A stretch of DNA of 64,000 nucleotides, from contig UQAZ01000010.1 of the NCBI GenBank assembly GCA_900539165.1, positions 15,640 through 79,639 of the forward strand. The letters are read 5' to 3'. Within the stretch, counting starts at the first letter, position 1. Every line of letters begins with the position of its first letter. The notes beneath the pieces were generated by a model, which worked only from the letters and a program-made list of their open reading frames with translations, ran no database searches and had not been told where the DNA came from. Below are positions 17,973 to 27,470 of the stretch, piece by piece. A program made the position numbers and the translations under genes. This DNA comes from an uncultured Oscillospiraceae bacterium (GTDB lineage: Bacteria > Bacillota > Clostridia > Oscillospirales > Acutalibacteraceae).

Positions 17973-19994
17973 GTGGGCAAAAGATATAAAAGTTCAAGAA
18001 CCGTTGTCGCCGTTGTGCTTGTCTTGGCAGTAATGCTCGGCTTCGGTGCGGACCTGTATAACATTCAGGTAAAAAATAACGATTACTATATTGCCCAAAG
18101 CAGTGCAGTGAAAACATATACCGTGCCTCTTGAGGCGGCTCGTGGGGATATTGTAGACAGAAACGGTAATGTCCTCGTTACTAACAGAAAAGGCAACAGC
18201 ATTGTTTTGAATGCCGCTTATTATCCGTCTGCAAAGGATAATGATGAGAGAAATGAAATTATTTTAAGACTTATTGATTTGTTTAATAAAAACGGCGAGG
18301 AGTTTGTGCATAATCTCCCGCTTAAATTTGATTCGTCGGGAAATGTGGTTTTTTATGACGAGAACGACGACAAAAAATATGAGACTGACATTAAGAATAT
18401 GAAAAGCAAGGATATGCTTAATGTTCAGCCTTATGCCACCGCACAAAACTGTTTTGATGCAATGGTTGAAAAGTATGGCTTGGAAAGCTTTGATAAAAAG
18501 ACAGCTTTGGAAATAGGCAGTGTCAGATATGAGCTTACACGACTTCTTTTCTCCGTGTCTAATCCTGTAACGATTGCCGATGATGTATCGGATGAAACGG
18601 TTGCGGAAATTAAGGAAAACAATTCGCTCTATCTCGGTGCAGATGTAAGAGTTGTGGCATACAGAACATATGCCGATTCCTCTCTTGCTTCGCATATTAT
18701 AGGCACTGTGCGTAAAATTAATGCAGACGAGTATAAAAAGCTCAAGGATAGCGGTTACGGAATAAATGACGAAATCGGCGAGTCGGGCATTGAGGCGGCT
18801 TGTGAGAGCGAACTGAGAGGGGTCAGCGGAGAGGCTACCGTTACAATCGACGCTGAGGGTAATGTCAGCCAAACCGTTACAAAAGAGCCTATACAGGGCG
18901 ATACCATAGTCTTGACCATTGATAAGGATATGCAAAAAATTGCCGAGGAAAACTTGGAGGAAATTTGTCTTGCAACCTCGTCTGAGGCTACCGGTGCGGT
19001 TGTTGTTGAGGATATTCACGACGGAAGTATTCTTGCCGCCGCAAACTATCCAACCTATGACCTGCTTGATTATTATGAAGATTATGATTCGCTGAGTAAG
19101 AACAGCAAGAAACCTCTTTATAACAGATTTGCAATGAGTGCATATGCTCCCGGTTCAACCTTTAAGCCGCTTATGTCGGTTGCGGCGTTGGAGGAAGGTT
19201 TTATCACACCCGAGACAAGATTTACATGCAGTGCCTCGTACAGAGTGGGTGAGATGACATTCGGTGATCTTGACGCTCACGGAAGTATTAATGTTCAGCA
19301 GGCACTTGAGCATTCGTGTAATGTTTTCTACTATAACTGTGCAAGTCTTATGGGCATTGATGTAATGAACCAGTACGGCAGACTTTTCGGCTTGGGACAG
19401 AAAACAGGAGTGGAAATTCCCGAAGCAAGCGGCATATTGGCAGGACCGGAATACAGAAAGAAATTTGATATGACATGGAATCCCGGCGATACCGTTCAGG
19501 CGGCTATCGGACAGTCGGAAAATCTTGTCACTCCGCTTCAGTTGGCTAATTATTGTGCAACTATTGCAAACGGCGGCACAAGATATAAAACCCATTTTGT
19601 TAAATCGACTATTTCAAAATCAACGGGTGCGGTTACTCAAACAAATGTTACCGTTACCGAAAAGACGGGCGTAAGCGAATCCACCTTTAATACAGTTAAG
19701 GGCGGTATGAGAAGGGTAGGTATAAACCTTTTCCAAAATCAACTTCAGGTAAAAACACCTGTTGCATGTAAGACGGGTACATCTCAGGTATATGTAAACG
19801 GAGTTAAGAAAAATAACGGTTTCTTGATTACCTTTGCGCCGTACGATAACCCTGAAATCAGCGTAGCGTCTGCTATCGAAACCGCAGGTACCGGTTCATC
19901 GACGGCACAAATTACGGGTGCGGTAATAGATTATTACTACACTCAAAACAGCCTTGAAGAAAAGGCACAGACCGACGAAACGCTTTTAGAGTGA
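17973..19994 (+). CDS. mrdA: Penicillin-binding protein 2 (elongation transpeptidase)
   Basis: 673 aa, GTG start behind aaaggagag. Crosslinks peptidoglycan during cell elongation. One N-terminal membrane anchor (TVVAVVLVLAVMLGFGADL), the PBP dimerisation domain starting AARGDIVDRNG, then the transpeptidase domain with SxxK (PGSTFKP, Ser395), SxN (EHSCNVFY) and KTG (CKTGTSQV). It ends the mre operon, so MreBCD and their transpeptidase are co-transcribed. Confidence 0.94.
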   Translation: MGKRYKSSRTVVAVVLVLAVMLGFGADLYNIQVKNNDYYIAQSSAVKTYTVPLEAARGDIVDRNGNVLVTNRKGNSIVLNAAYYPSAKDNDERNEIILRLIDLFNKNGEEFVHNLPLKFDSSGNVVFYDENDDKKYETDIKNMKSKDMLNVQPYATAQNCFDAMVEKYGLESFDKKTALEIGSVRYELTRLLFSVSNPVTIADDVSDETVAEIKENNSLYLGADVRVVAYRTYADSSLASHIIGTVRKINADEYKKLKDSGYGINDEIGESGIEAACESELRGVSGEATVTIDAEGNVSQTVTKEPIQGDTIVLTIDKDMQKIAEENLEEICLATSSEATGAVVVEDIHDGSILAAANYPTYDLLDYYEDYDSLSKNSKKPLYNRFAMSAYAPGSTFKPLMSVAALEEGFITPETRFTCSASYRVGEMTFGDLDAHGSINVQQALEHSCNVFYYNCASLMGIDVMNQYGRLFGLGQKTGVEIPEASGILAGPEYRKKFDMTWNPGDTVQAAIGQSENLVTPLQLANYCATIANGGTRYKTHFVKSTISKSTGAVTQTNVTVTEKTGVSESTFNTVKGGMRRVGINLFQNQLQVKTPVACKTGTSQVYVNGVKKNNGFLITFAPYDNPEISVASAIETAGTGSSTAQITGAVIDYYYTQNSLEEKAQTDETLLE

Positions 19995-20011
19995 TTGGTC
20001 TAAAAAATTAC

Positions 20012-20040
20012 TTGTTATATTAAATAAATTATGCTATTAT
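20012..20040 (+). promoter_or_regulatory. Promoter of the mgsA-like/hisS/aspS/yfbR group
   Basis: TTGTTA, 17 bp, TATTAT, about 45 bp upstream of the mgsA-like start. Confidence 0.7.
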
Positions 20041-20082
20041 AAATAATGGAATTATAATTTTAGAAGAGGGAGCATTCGTTTT

Positions 20083-20499
20083 ATGAATATAGCACTTATA
20101 GCGCATGACGCAAAAAAAGAGCTTTTGGTACAGTTTTGTATAGCTTATTGCGGCATTATCAGCAGACACGATGTGTGTGCGACAGGTACTACGGGTAAGC
20201 TGATTAAGGAAGCAACCGGCTTGGACATTAACTGCTTTTTAAGCGGTTCACAGGGTGGCGGACAGCAGATCGCCAGCAGAATTGCGTGCAACGAAATAGA
20301 CCTGCTTATTTTCTTTAGAGATCCTCTTAACCCTAAGCCGCACGAGCCTAACGATAACGACCTGCTCAGGCTTTGCGATGTGCATAATATCCCGTTTGCA
20401 ACTAATATTGCAACTGCGGAGGCACTTATCAGAGGCGTTGAAAGAGGCGACTTTGAGTGGCGTGAAATTGTTAATCCACGCTATAATAAAAAAGACTAA
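20083..20499 (+). CDS. Methylglyoxal synthase-like protein with altered active site
   Basis: 138 aa. Methylglyoxal synthase converts dihydroxyacetone phosphate to methylglyoxal. The family fold is clear: [50 protein letters not shown]. By simple alignment with E. coli MgsA, the catalytic Asp71 in GGDQQ is Gly (GGGQQ, codon GGA), and Asp101 after PHxP is Asn. His98 and the AHD motif are kept. The protein may have lost or changed activity, so I leave out the gene symbol. Ribosome site gaagagggag. It precedes hisS by 58 bp. Confidence 0.85.
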   Translation: MNIALIAHDAKKELLVQFCIAYCGIISRHDVCATGTTGKLIKEATGLDINCFLSGSQGGGQQIASRIACNEIDLLIFFRDPLNPKPHEPNDNDLLRLCDVHNIPFATNIATAEALIRGVERGDFEWREIVNPRYNKKD

Positions 20500-20509
20500 T
20501 AATGACTTG

Positions 20510-20533
20510 AGGTGGGAGCAATGCTCTCACCTT
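20510..20533 (+). other. Hairpin between the mgsA-like gene and hisS
   Basis: AGGTGGGAGC and GCTCTCACCT form a 10-bp stem with one G-U and a very short loop. No T-run follows, so it is more likely a processing or attenuating structure than a terminator. Confidence 0.5.
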
Positions 20534-20557
20534 AGTGCTTGTATATAGGAGGAAATT

Positions 20558-21907
20558 ATGGCTTTAATTACAAAGGCAATTAAGGGTACAAAGGATGTTT
20601 TACCCTCAGAGTCTTACAAAAACCAATACATAGAGGCTACCTGCCTCAGCGTTGCCGAAGCTTTTGGCTATAAGGAAATGCGTACACCTGTTTTTGAACA
20701 TACAGAGCTTTTCCAAAGAGGTGTCGGCGATACTACCGATGTAGTGCAAAAGGAAATGTATACATTTGACGATAAGGGCGGTCGTTCGATTACGCTTCGT
20801 CCCGAGGGTACGGCAGGTGCGGCAAGAGCGTTTCTTGAAAACGGACTTTCAAATGAGGCACTGCCGCAAAAGATATGCTATCTTACATCTTGTTACAGAT
20901 ATGAAAAGCCACAGGCGGGCAGACTTCGTGAGTTCCATCAGTTCGGAATTGAATGCTTCGGAGCAACCTCTCCGCTTGCAGACGCAGAAATGATTATGCT
21001 TGCAGGTCAGGTGTTTAATGAACTTGGCGTAAAGGATTTGCACCTTGAGCTTAATTCAATAGGCTGTCCTGAGTGTAGGGCAGAATATCATAAGGCACTC
21101 AAGGAGTATTTTTCGCAATACACAGACGAGCTTTGCGATACCTGTAATGACAGATTAGAGCGCAATCCTATGCGTATTCTCGACTGTAAAAGTCCTGTTT
21201 GCAGTGAAATAGCAAAGGGTGCACCTGTTGTACTTGATTATCTTTGCGATGAGTGCAGAGAGCATTTCCAAAAGGTTAAGTCTTACCTTGACGCCGCAAA
21301 TATAGAATATATAGTTAATCCTCAAATCGTAAGAGGACTCGATTATTACACTAAGACGGTGTTTGAATTTGTTTCCGACGCTATCGGCTCTCAGGGTACT
21401 GTGTGTGGCGGCGGTCGCTATGACGGCTTGCTTGAAGAGCTTGGCGGTCAGCATACTCCGTCGCTCGGCTTTGCCATGGGTCTTGAGAGACTTCAGCTTG
21501 TTATGGAGGCACAGGGCTGTGATTTTCCTGAGCCGTCAAGACCTGATTTGTTTATCGTTGCTATGGGCGAAAAGGCAACGCTGAAGGCTGTTGAAATTGC
21601 TAAGGATATGCGTGACGAGGGCTTCTCGGTTGTGTACGACCTTAACGGACGCTCCCTCAGAGCGCAGATGAAGTATGCGGACAAGCTCGGCGCTAAGTTC
21701 AATGTTGTTATCGGCGATAACGAGGTAGAAAATAAAGTCGTTTCTCTCAAGGATATGGCAACGGGTGAGTCGAGCGAGATTAATCTTGACACCTTTGTAA
21801 ACGGCTTTTATTCCGTAAGTATGGAAAGTCAGCTCAAGGATTTGGAAATTAACGGCGAGGCTTTCGATTTTAACTCTCTTTTTTCCGGAGGACAGATAAA
21901 TGAATAA
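20558..21907 (+). CDS. hisS: Histidyl-tRNA synthetase
   Basis: 449 aa class II synthetase. Motif regions are GTKDVLPSE, TLRPEGTAGAARAF, CYRYEKPQAGRLREFHQFGIE, the histidine loop RGLDYYTKTVFEF and GGRYDGLLEELGG. The C-terminal anticodon-binding domain starts near RPDLFIVAMGEKA. Strong ribosome site (aggaggaaatt). It overlaps aspS by 8 bp, as hisS-aspS pairs do in many Firmicutes. Confidence 0.97.
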   Translation: MALITKAIKGTKDVLPSESYKNQYIEATCLSVAEAFGYKEMRTPVFEHTELFQRGVGDTTDVVQKEMYTFDDKGGRSITLRPEGTAGAARAFLENGLSNEALPQKICYLTSCYRYEKPQAGRLREFHQFGIECFGATSPLADAEMIMLAGQVFNELGVKDLHLELNSIGCPECRAEYHKALKEYFSQYTDELCDTCNDRLERNPMRILDCKSPVCSEIAKGAPVVLDYLCDECREHFQKVKSYLDAANIEYIVNPQIVRGLDYYTKTVFEFVSDAIGSQGTVCGGGRYDGLLEELGGQHTPSLGFAMGLERLQLVMEAQGCDFPEPSRPDLFIVAMGEKATLKAVEIAKDMRDEGFSVVYDLNGRSLRAQMKYADKLGAKFNVVIGDNEVENKVVSLKDMATGESSEINLDTFVNGFYSVSMESQLKDLEINGEAFDFNSLFSGGQINE

Positions 21908-23693
21908 TTCAATTAAGGGTATGAAACGTACCGATTATTGCGGTAAATTTAATATGGAAAATGTCGGACAGACCGTAACTGTTTTCGGCTGGGTACAGCG
22001 CCAAAGAGATTTGGGTAACCTTATCTTTATTGATTTGCGTGACAGAACAGGCATTATTCAGCTTTCGTTTAACGATAAGACCGATAGAGATGTTTTTGCT
22101 CTTGCACAGTCGGCAAGGAGCGAATATGTTGTTGCCGCAACAGGCGTTGTTGCCGAGAGAGAAAGCAAGAATAAGGATATTCCGACAGGCGACATTGAGG
22201 TTATCGTAAGCGATTTTCGTATTGTATCAAAGGCTAAGACTCCTCCGTTCGAGATTGAAAAGAGCGAAAAGGTCGGAGATGAAATCACTCTTAAATACAG
22301 ATACCTTAATCTTCGTAACGAAAAACTCACTAAGAATATTCTCATGCGCCACGAGATTGCAAAAATTGCAAGAGAGTATTTTTACGCTAACGATTTCATC
22401 GAAATTGAAACCCCGATGATGATTAAGTCTACTCCCGAGGGTGCAAGAGACTATGTTGTTCCGTCGAGAATTCATAACGGTAAGTTTTATGCGTTGCCAC
22501 AGTCTCCTCAGATTTATAAGCAGCTTACCATGATTGCAGGCTTTGACAGATATATTCAGCTTGCCCGTTGCTTTAGAGATGAGGATTTGCGTGCAGACAG
22601 ACAGCCTGAGTTTACTCAGATTGACCTTGAAATGAGTTTTGTTGACTGCGACGATATTATGAATATGGCAGAGGGATTTATATCAAAGTTGATGAAAAAA
22701 ACCATCAATGTTGATGTCCCCGAGCATTTGCCTCGTATGACTTTTGCCGACGCTATGAATAAGTACGGCTCGGATAAGCCTGATACTCGTTTTGATATGC
22801 TTATTCAGGACATTTCCGATTGGGCTGATAATACCGATTTTGTTGTGTTTAAGAGCGCAATCGCAGACGGCGGCTCGGTTAAGGCAATCGTTGCTAAAAA
22901 TGCCGCTTCTGTTTATACTCGTAAAAAAATTGATAAACTTACAGAGGCTGCAAAGGGAATCGGCGCAAAGGGTCTTGCTTATGTTCGCTGGGCTGATGCA
23001 GAGCCGAATTGCTCGTTTTCTAAGTTCCTTAAAGACGGCGAACTCGATGAACTCCTCAGTACACTCGGCGCTCAACAGGGCGATGTTGTGTTTATCGTAA
23101 GTGATAAGACCAGAAAGGCTCTCACCGTTATGGGTGTGCTTCGCCTTATGGTTGCTAAGGAACTTGATATTATCCCCGAGGGTAAGTGGAACTTCCTTTG
23201 GATTACCGAAATGCCGTTCTTCGAGATGGATGAGGAAACAGGCGAGTGGGTTGCTGCCCACCATCCGTTTACTATGCCTATGGAGGAGAGTATTCAGTAT
23301 CTTGATACCGATAAATCAAAGGTTAAGGCTCAGGCGTTCGACCTTGTGCTTAACGGAACCGAGCTTTCGTCAGGCTCTATGAGAATTACCGATACACAAC
23401 TTCAGACTAAGATGTTTGAGCTTCTCGGAATGCAGCAGGAGGAAATAGACGCTAAGTTTGGCTTCCTTGTTGACGCTTATCAGTATGCCGCACCGCCTCA
23501 CGGTGGTATGGGTATCGGCCTCGACAGACTTGCTATGCTTATCTGCGGCGCTGATTCGTTGCGTGATGTTGTGGCATTCCCTAAGGTTCAAAATGCAAGC
23601 GAGCTTATGAGTGGCGCTCCGTCATATATTGACGATGTTCAGCTTTGCGAGCTTGGTATTGATATAAAGGAAACAGAAAAAGATGCAGAATAA
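21900..23693 (+). CDS. aspS: Aspartyl-tRNA synthetase (bacterial type)
   Basis: 597 aa: N-terminal OB-fold (GWVQRQRDLGNLIFIDLRDRTG), class II core (FRDEDLRADRQPEFTQIDLEM), a GAD insertion (about 280-420), and motif 3 GMGIGLDRLAM. Charges tRNA-Asp, and in organisms without AsnRS it may also charge tRNA-Asn. The start lies within the end of hisS (8-bp overlap, ribosome site ggagg inside hisS), and the stop lies within yfbR. Confidence 0.97.
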   Translation: MNNSIKGMKRTDYCGKFNMENVGQTVTVFGWVQRQRDLGNLIFIDLRDRTGIIQLSFNDKTDRDVFALAQSARSEYVVAATGVVAERESKNKDIPTGDIEVIVSDFRIVSKAKTPPFEIEKSEKVGDEITLKYRYLNLRNEKLTKNILMRHEIAKIAREYFYANDFIEIETPMMIKSTPEGARDYVVPSRIHNGKFYALPQSPQIYKQLTMIAGFDRYIQLARCFRDEDLRADRQPEFTQIDLEMSFVDCDDIMNMAEGFISKLMKKTINVDVPEHLPRMTFADAMNKYGSDKPDTRFDMLIQDISDWADNTDFVVFKSAIADGGSVKAIVAKNAASVYTRKKIDKLTEAAKGIGAKGLAYVRWADAEPNCSFSKFLKDGELDELLSTLGAQQGDVVFIVSDKTRKALTVMGVLRLMVAKELDIIPEGKWNFLWITEMPFFEMDEETGEWVAAHHPFTMPMEESIQYLDTDKSKVKAQAFDLVLNGTELSSGSMRITDTQLQTKMFELLGMQQEEIDAKFGFLVDAYQYAAPPHGGMGIGLDRLAMLICGADSLRDVVAFPKVQNASELMSGAPSYIDDVQLCELGIDIKETEKDAE

Positions 23694-24273
23694 TTATAAT
23701 TTCTTTGCTATGGTCAATAGAATGAAGTATATTGACCGCTGGGCGCTTATGCCTAATGCCAATAAGGAAAATATTGCAGAGCATAGCCATAGCGTTGCTG
23801 TTATTGCCCACGCTCTTGCACTTATCGGTAATAGGGAATTCGGCAAAAATTATAATCCCGAGCGTGCCGCTTTGCTTGCTCTTTATCACGATACAACCGA
23901 GGTTATAACAGGCGATATGCCCACTCCGGTTAAGTATTATAATGACGAGATTAAAAGCGTTTACAAGGACATTGAAAAAACGGCAGGCGATAGACTGTTA
24001 AAAATGCTCCCCGATGATTATAAACAGGACTATGTATCCCTTTTTCATAAAAGTGATGAGGATAAGCAACTGTGGAAGCTCATTAAGGCTGCCGATAAAA
24101 TCAGCGCACTCGTTAAGTGTATTGAGGAAAATCGTATGGGTAATAGGGAATTTGACATTGCCCTTAAATCGCAGGAGCAAAAAATTGCCGATATAGATAT
24201 GCCCGAGGTTAAGTTCTTTTCCGAGCATTTCCTCAAGGCATATTACCTCACCCTTGATGAACACACAAAGTAA
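23683..24273 (+). CDS. yfbR: YfbR-like 5'-deoxynucleotidase (HD domain)
   Basis: 196 aa. Matches E. coli YfbR, which dephosphorylates dNMPs: FFAMVNRMKYIDRWALM, the EHS His, the HD pair in LYHDTTEV, TGDMPTPVKYYN, and IKAADKISALVKCIEE. It starts 11 bp before the aspS stop, so it is translationally coupled. The link to tRNA charging is probably only co-transcription. Confidence 0.9.
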   Translation: MQNNYNFFAMVNRMKYIDRWALMPNANKENIAEHSHSVAVIAHALALIGNREFGKNYNPERAALLALYHDTTEVITGDMPTPVKYYNDEIKSVYKDIEKTAGDRLLKMLPDDYKQDYVSLFHKSDEDKQLWKLIKAADKISALVKCIEENRMGNREFDIALKSQEQKIADIDMPEVKFFSEHFLKAYYLTLDEHTK

Positions 24274-24290
24274 ATATTCGATAGCTATTT

Positions 24291-24321
24291 AAGAGATGGA
24301 GTATTAACTTCATCTCTTTTT
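24291..24321 (+). terminator. Terminator after yfbR
   Basis: AAGAGATG and CATCTCTT around a 12-nt loop, then TTTT. Confidence 0.85.
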
Positions 24322-24334
24322 GTATAAATATGTA

Positions 24335-24361
24335 GTGTGAAAAACATTCACATCCTTTTTT
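24335..24361 (+). terminator. Possible second terminator
   Basis: TGTGAA/TTCACA with a 5-nt loop followed by CCTTTTTT. A short stem, but placed as a back-up to the preceding hairpin. Confidence 0.45.
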
Positions 24362-24468
24362 CGACATTTTTTATTTGAGAGCAATATATTTTAAGCGTTA
24401 TATTTTCTAAATTACTTAAACAAGTAAATATTTTTGTGATATATCTATATTAGCATTTAACATAACAA

Positions 24469-24498
24469 AAGCAGCATCGGGGTAGCGATGCTGCTTTC
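24469..24498 (-). terminator. Terminator of the feo operon
   Basis: AAAGCAGCATCG and CGATGCTGCTTT form a perfect 12-bp stem. The minus strand continues TTTTGTTA, so it ends the leftward iron operon. Confidence 0.85.
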
Positions 24499-24523
24499 GT
24501 TATTGGAAAGGAGTTTTTACTAT

Positions 24524-24913
24524 TTACGCTAATTCGAAGCTAATGCTTTTAAGCTCATAGCCGGTATCAGCAATAGTTTTTTTGAGTAGTTCATCGTCGA
24601 GCCTATGCTCGCTGATGATAACGGTTGTACCGTTTATATGTGAAGACTTCACTTTCTTGACATTAAAGGCTTTTCTGACAGCCTCGTTGATGTGACTTTC
24701 GCACATAGAACACATCATACCGTCAATTTTAAGCGTAGTCTTTACAAGCTGTTTAGTGCTTGCGCAGGAGGAGTGGCAGGATGAACAGTTGCCTGTGCAA
24801 CCTCCGCCATTCCTCCTTTGCTTAATTAAGCTTTTAATGATGAGCGTTACCGTCAGTATTAAAATGGCTATTATTATTATATTCAAGAGATTATTTTGGA
24901 TAAAGCTAATCAT
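24524..24913 (-). CDS. FeoB-associated Cys-rich membrane protein fused to a heavy-metal-associated domain
   Basis: 129 aa in two parts. Residues 1-55 are one transmembrane helix (NIIIIAILILTVTLIIKSL) followed by a Cys-rich stretch (GGGCTGNCSSCHSSC), as in the small FeoB-associated proteins. Residues 60-129 are an HMA-type domain with GMMCSMCESH, whose MxCxxC loop normally binds Cu(I) or another soft metal. Last gene of the feo operon, 19 bp after feoB. The membrane Cys cluster and HMA domain could pass metal or sense redox state next to FeoB; this is inference. Confidence 0.82.
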   Translation of the reverse strand: MISFIQNNLLNIIIIAILILTVTLIIKSLIKQRRNGGGCTGNCSSCHSSCASTKQLVKTTLKIDGMMCSMCESHINEAVRKAFNVKKVKSSHINGTTVIISEHRLDDELLKKTIADTGYELKSISFELA

Positions 24914-24932
24914 TAAATCACTTCCTAATTAA

Positions 24933-27428
24933 TTATTTTACGGAAAGTTTGTTGTTGTCGTACTTGTTCTTTCTGAACAGCATATAAAGGATAGCTGCGA
25001 TAGTAAGAAGAGCAACAATGAAACCGAATATATTTCCGTTTCCTGCGAACATTGAGCCTACCTGATTAATGATAAGTGCGATTACATAAGCAAATCCGCA
25101 CTGGTAACCTACGGCAAACCATGTCCACTTTGCGTTGTTCATCTCTCGCTTCATAGCACCGATAGCCGCAAAGCAAGGAGCACAGAGGAGGTTGAATACG
25201 AGGAACGAATAGCCTGTTACGCCTGTAAATACGCTTCCGATTGTATCGTAAACGCTTCCGTCTCCGCCGCCGTAGAGAATACCCATTGTACCTACAATGT
25301 TTTCCTTGGCAACAAGACCTGTTACAGAAGCAACAACAGCTTGCCAGTTGCCCCAGCCGAGCGGTTTGAATATCCAAGCGATTGCACCGCCGATTGCCGC
25401 AAGAATCGAAGAACCGATTTCGTCCTCACCGAGCATTCTGAACTGTCCGTCAACAACGCCGAAGTATGTTGTGAACCATACAAAGATGGTTGAAAGAGTG
25501 ATGATTGTACCTGCTTTTTTGATGAACGACCAGCCACGCTCCCATGTCGAACGAAGTACGTTTCCGACTGTCGGAAGGTGATATGCGGGAAGTTCCATAA
25601 CGAACGGAGCAGGGTCGCCCGAGAACATCTTGGTCTTTTTAAGCATAATGCCCGAGATGATGATTGCCGCCATACCGATGAAGTATGTAGAGGTTGAAAC
25701 AACAGCCGAACCGCCGAAGATAGCACCCGCAATCATTGCGATGAAAGGAATCTTTGCACTGCATGGAATGAATGTAGTTGTCATAATCGTCATTCGTCTG
25801 TCTCGCTCGTTTTCGATTGTACGGGAAGCCATGATACCGGGAACGCCGCATCCTGTACCGATAAGCATAGGAATGAAGGATTTACCCGAAAGGCCGAATT
25901 TTCTGAAAATACGGTCAAGCACGAATGCAATTCTTGCCATATAGCCGCAACCCTCGAGGAATGCAAGCATAAGGAAGAGAACAAGCATCTGAGGAACGAA
26001 ACCGAGTACAGCACCGAGACCGGCTACAATACCGTCGAGCACAAGACCCGAAAGCCACTCAGGTGAGTTAGCCTTTTCAAAGAGTTCGCCGAGAAGAACA
26101 GGGATACTCTTAACCCAAACGCCGTATGTGCTCGTATCCGGAGCACCGAAGTCCTCTTTGTATGATGTGTTTTTATATTGGTCAACAGCGTTGATGAGGT
26201 CTGCTTTTGTTGTGTTCGGATGCTCTGTTGTTTCGAGAGTTTCCTCATCCTCTGTTTCGTATGTAACGGAAGCGTCGTCGGGAGTAGCATTGACAAGGTC
26301 GCTCAAAGCGATTGCCGCACCATCTTGGCTGTAATCCTCGTTTTCGAGGTCGATAGCGTCAGCCATATCCTCTGTTCCGTATTGGTCGATAAATGCCTGA
26401 AGAATTTGGTCGCTGTCTCCGTACTCTTCGGCAGCCTGCTCATAAGCTGCTGTACCGTTTCCGAAGAGGTGGAAACCGTCACCGAACACGCCGTCATTTA
26501 CCCAGTCTGTTGCCGGTGCGCCTACCGCAACCATGGCAATGTAGTAAACAAGGAACATAATTACTGCGAAAATTGGCAGACCCAAAAATCTGTTTGTAAC
26601 AACTTTATCGATTTTATCCGAGGTTGAAAGTTTGCCTTTATTCTTCTTAGTATATACGCTCTTTATGATAGATGCAATATATAAATATCTTTCGTTTGTG
26701 ATGATTGATTCTGCGTCATCGTCAAGTTCTTTTTCGGCAGCTTCAATATCCTTTTTGATATGAGTGAGAACTTCGCTCGAAATTTTAAGTTGTTCGAGAA
26801 CCTTGTCGTCGCCTTCAAAAATCTTGATAGCGTACCAACGCTGTTGGTTTTCGGGCATATCGTGGAGAACAGCCTCCTCGATATGAGCCAGCGCATGCTC
26901 AACAACGCCGCTGAACTTATGCTGTGGAATTGTCGGAGACTCACTTGCAGCCTTAACTGCGATGTCTGCCGCTTCCTTTATACCTGTGCCTTTGAGTGCT
27001 GAAATTTCAACAACGGGGCATGCAAGCTGTCTGGAAAGTTCTTGAGTGTTGATTTTGTCGCCGTTTTTCTTTACGACATCAATCATATTTACCGCTACAA
27101 CAACCGGAATACCGAGCTCAACAAGTTGCGTCGTGAGATAAAGGTTTCTCTCAAGATTTGTACCGTCTATGATATTAAGCACTGCATCCGGATGCTCGCC
27201 GATAAGGTAATTTCTTGCAACTACCTCTTCAAGTGTGTAAGGCGAAAGTGAATAAATACCCGGAAGGTCGGTAATTATTACATCGTCATGTTTTTTTAGT
27301 TTACCTTCTTTTTTTTCAACCGTTACGCCCGGCCAGTTGCCGACATATTGGTTAGAGCCTGTCAAGGCATTGAACAGGGTAGTTTTGCCGCAGTTTGGAT
27401 TTCCGGCAAGAGCAATTTTGATACCCAT
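24933..27428 (-). CDS. feoB: Ferrous iron transporter FeoB
   Basis: 831 aa. Imports Fe(II), coupled to its N-terminal G domain: G1 GNPNCGKTT, G2 region NWPGVTVEKKEG, G3 DLPG, G4 NMID. The membrane part has the two Gate segments (GCGVPGIMASRTIENERDRRM, and the later CAPCFAAIGAMKREMN). Between the first and second membrane helices (about 312-440) is an acidic loop of some 125 residues (rich in Asp, Glu, Thr), which makes this protein longer than the usual 650-770. The start has a good ribosome site (aaaggagaagc). Confidence 0.95.
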   Translation of the reverse strand: MGIKIALAGNPNCGKTTLFNALTGSNQYVGNWPGVTVEKKEGKLKKHDDVIITDLPGIYSLSPYTLEEVVARNYLIGEHPDAVLNIIDGTNLERNLYLTTQLVELGIPVVVAVNMIDVVKKNGDKINTQELSRQLACPVVEISALKGTGIKEAADIAVKAASESPTIPQHKFSGVVEHALAHIEEAVLHDMPENQQRWYAIKIFEGDDKVLEQLKISSEVLTHIKKDIEAAEKELDDDAESIITNERYLYIASIIKSVYTKKNKGKLSTSDKIDKVVTNRFLGLPIFAVIMFLVYYIAMVAVGAPATDWVNDGVFGDGFHLFGNGTAAYEQAAEEYGDSDQILQAFIDQYGTEDMADAIDLENEDYSQDGAAIALSDLVNATPDDASVTYETEDEETLETTEHPNTTKADLINAVDQYKNTSYKEDFGAPDTSTYGVWVKSIPVLLGELFEKANSPEWLSGLVLDGIVAGLGAVLGFVPQMLVLFLMLAFLEGCGYMARIAFVLDRIFRKFGLSGKSFIPMLIGTGCGVPGIMASRTIENERDRRMTIMTTTFIPCSAKIPFIAMIAGAIFGGSAVVSTSTYFIGMAAIIISGIMLKKTKMFSGDPAPFVMELPAYHLPTVGNVLRSTWERGWSFIKKAGTIITLSTIFVWFTTYFGVVDGQFRMLGEDEIGSSILAAIGGAIAWIFKPLGWGNWQAVVASVTGLVAKENIVGTMGILYGGGDGSVYDTIGSVFTGVTGYSFLVFNLLCAPCFAAIGAMKREMNNAKWTWFAVGYQCGFAYVIALIINQVGSMFAGNGNIFGFIVALLTIAAILYMLFRKNKYDNNKLSVK

Positions 27429-27470
27429 ATTGCTTCTCCTTTCAATTAGACAAATATATTAAATATTTAA

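Noticed and set aside
24335..24361. TGTGAA/TTCACA as a CRP-type site
   Set aside because: It lies after a terminator between converging genes and is followed by a T-run, so a terminator is likelier.
25066..26296. Several open frames overlapping feoB in other frames and on both strands
   Set aside because: They lie wholly within feoB and have no family features or start signals.
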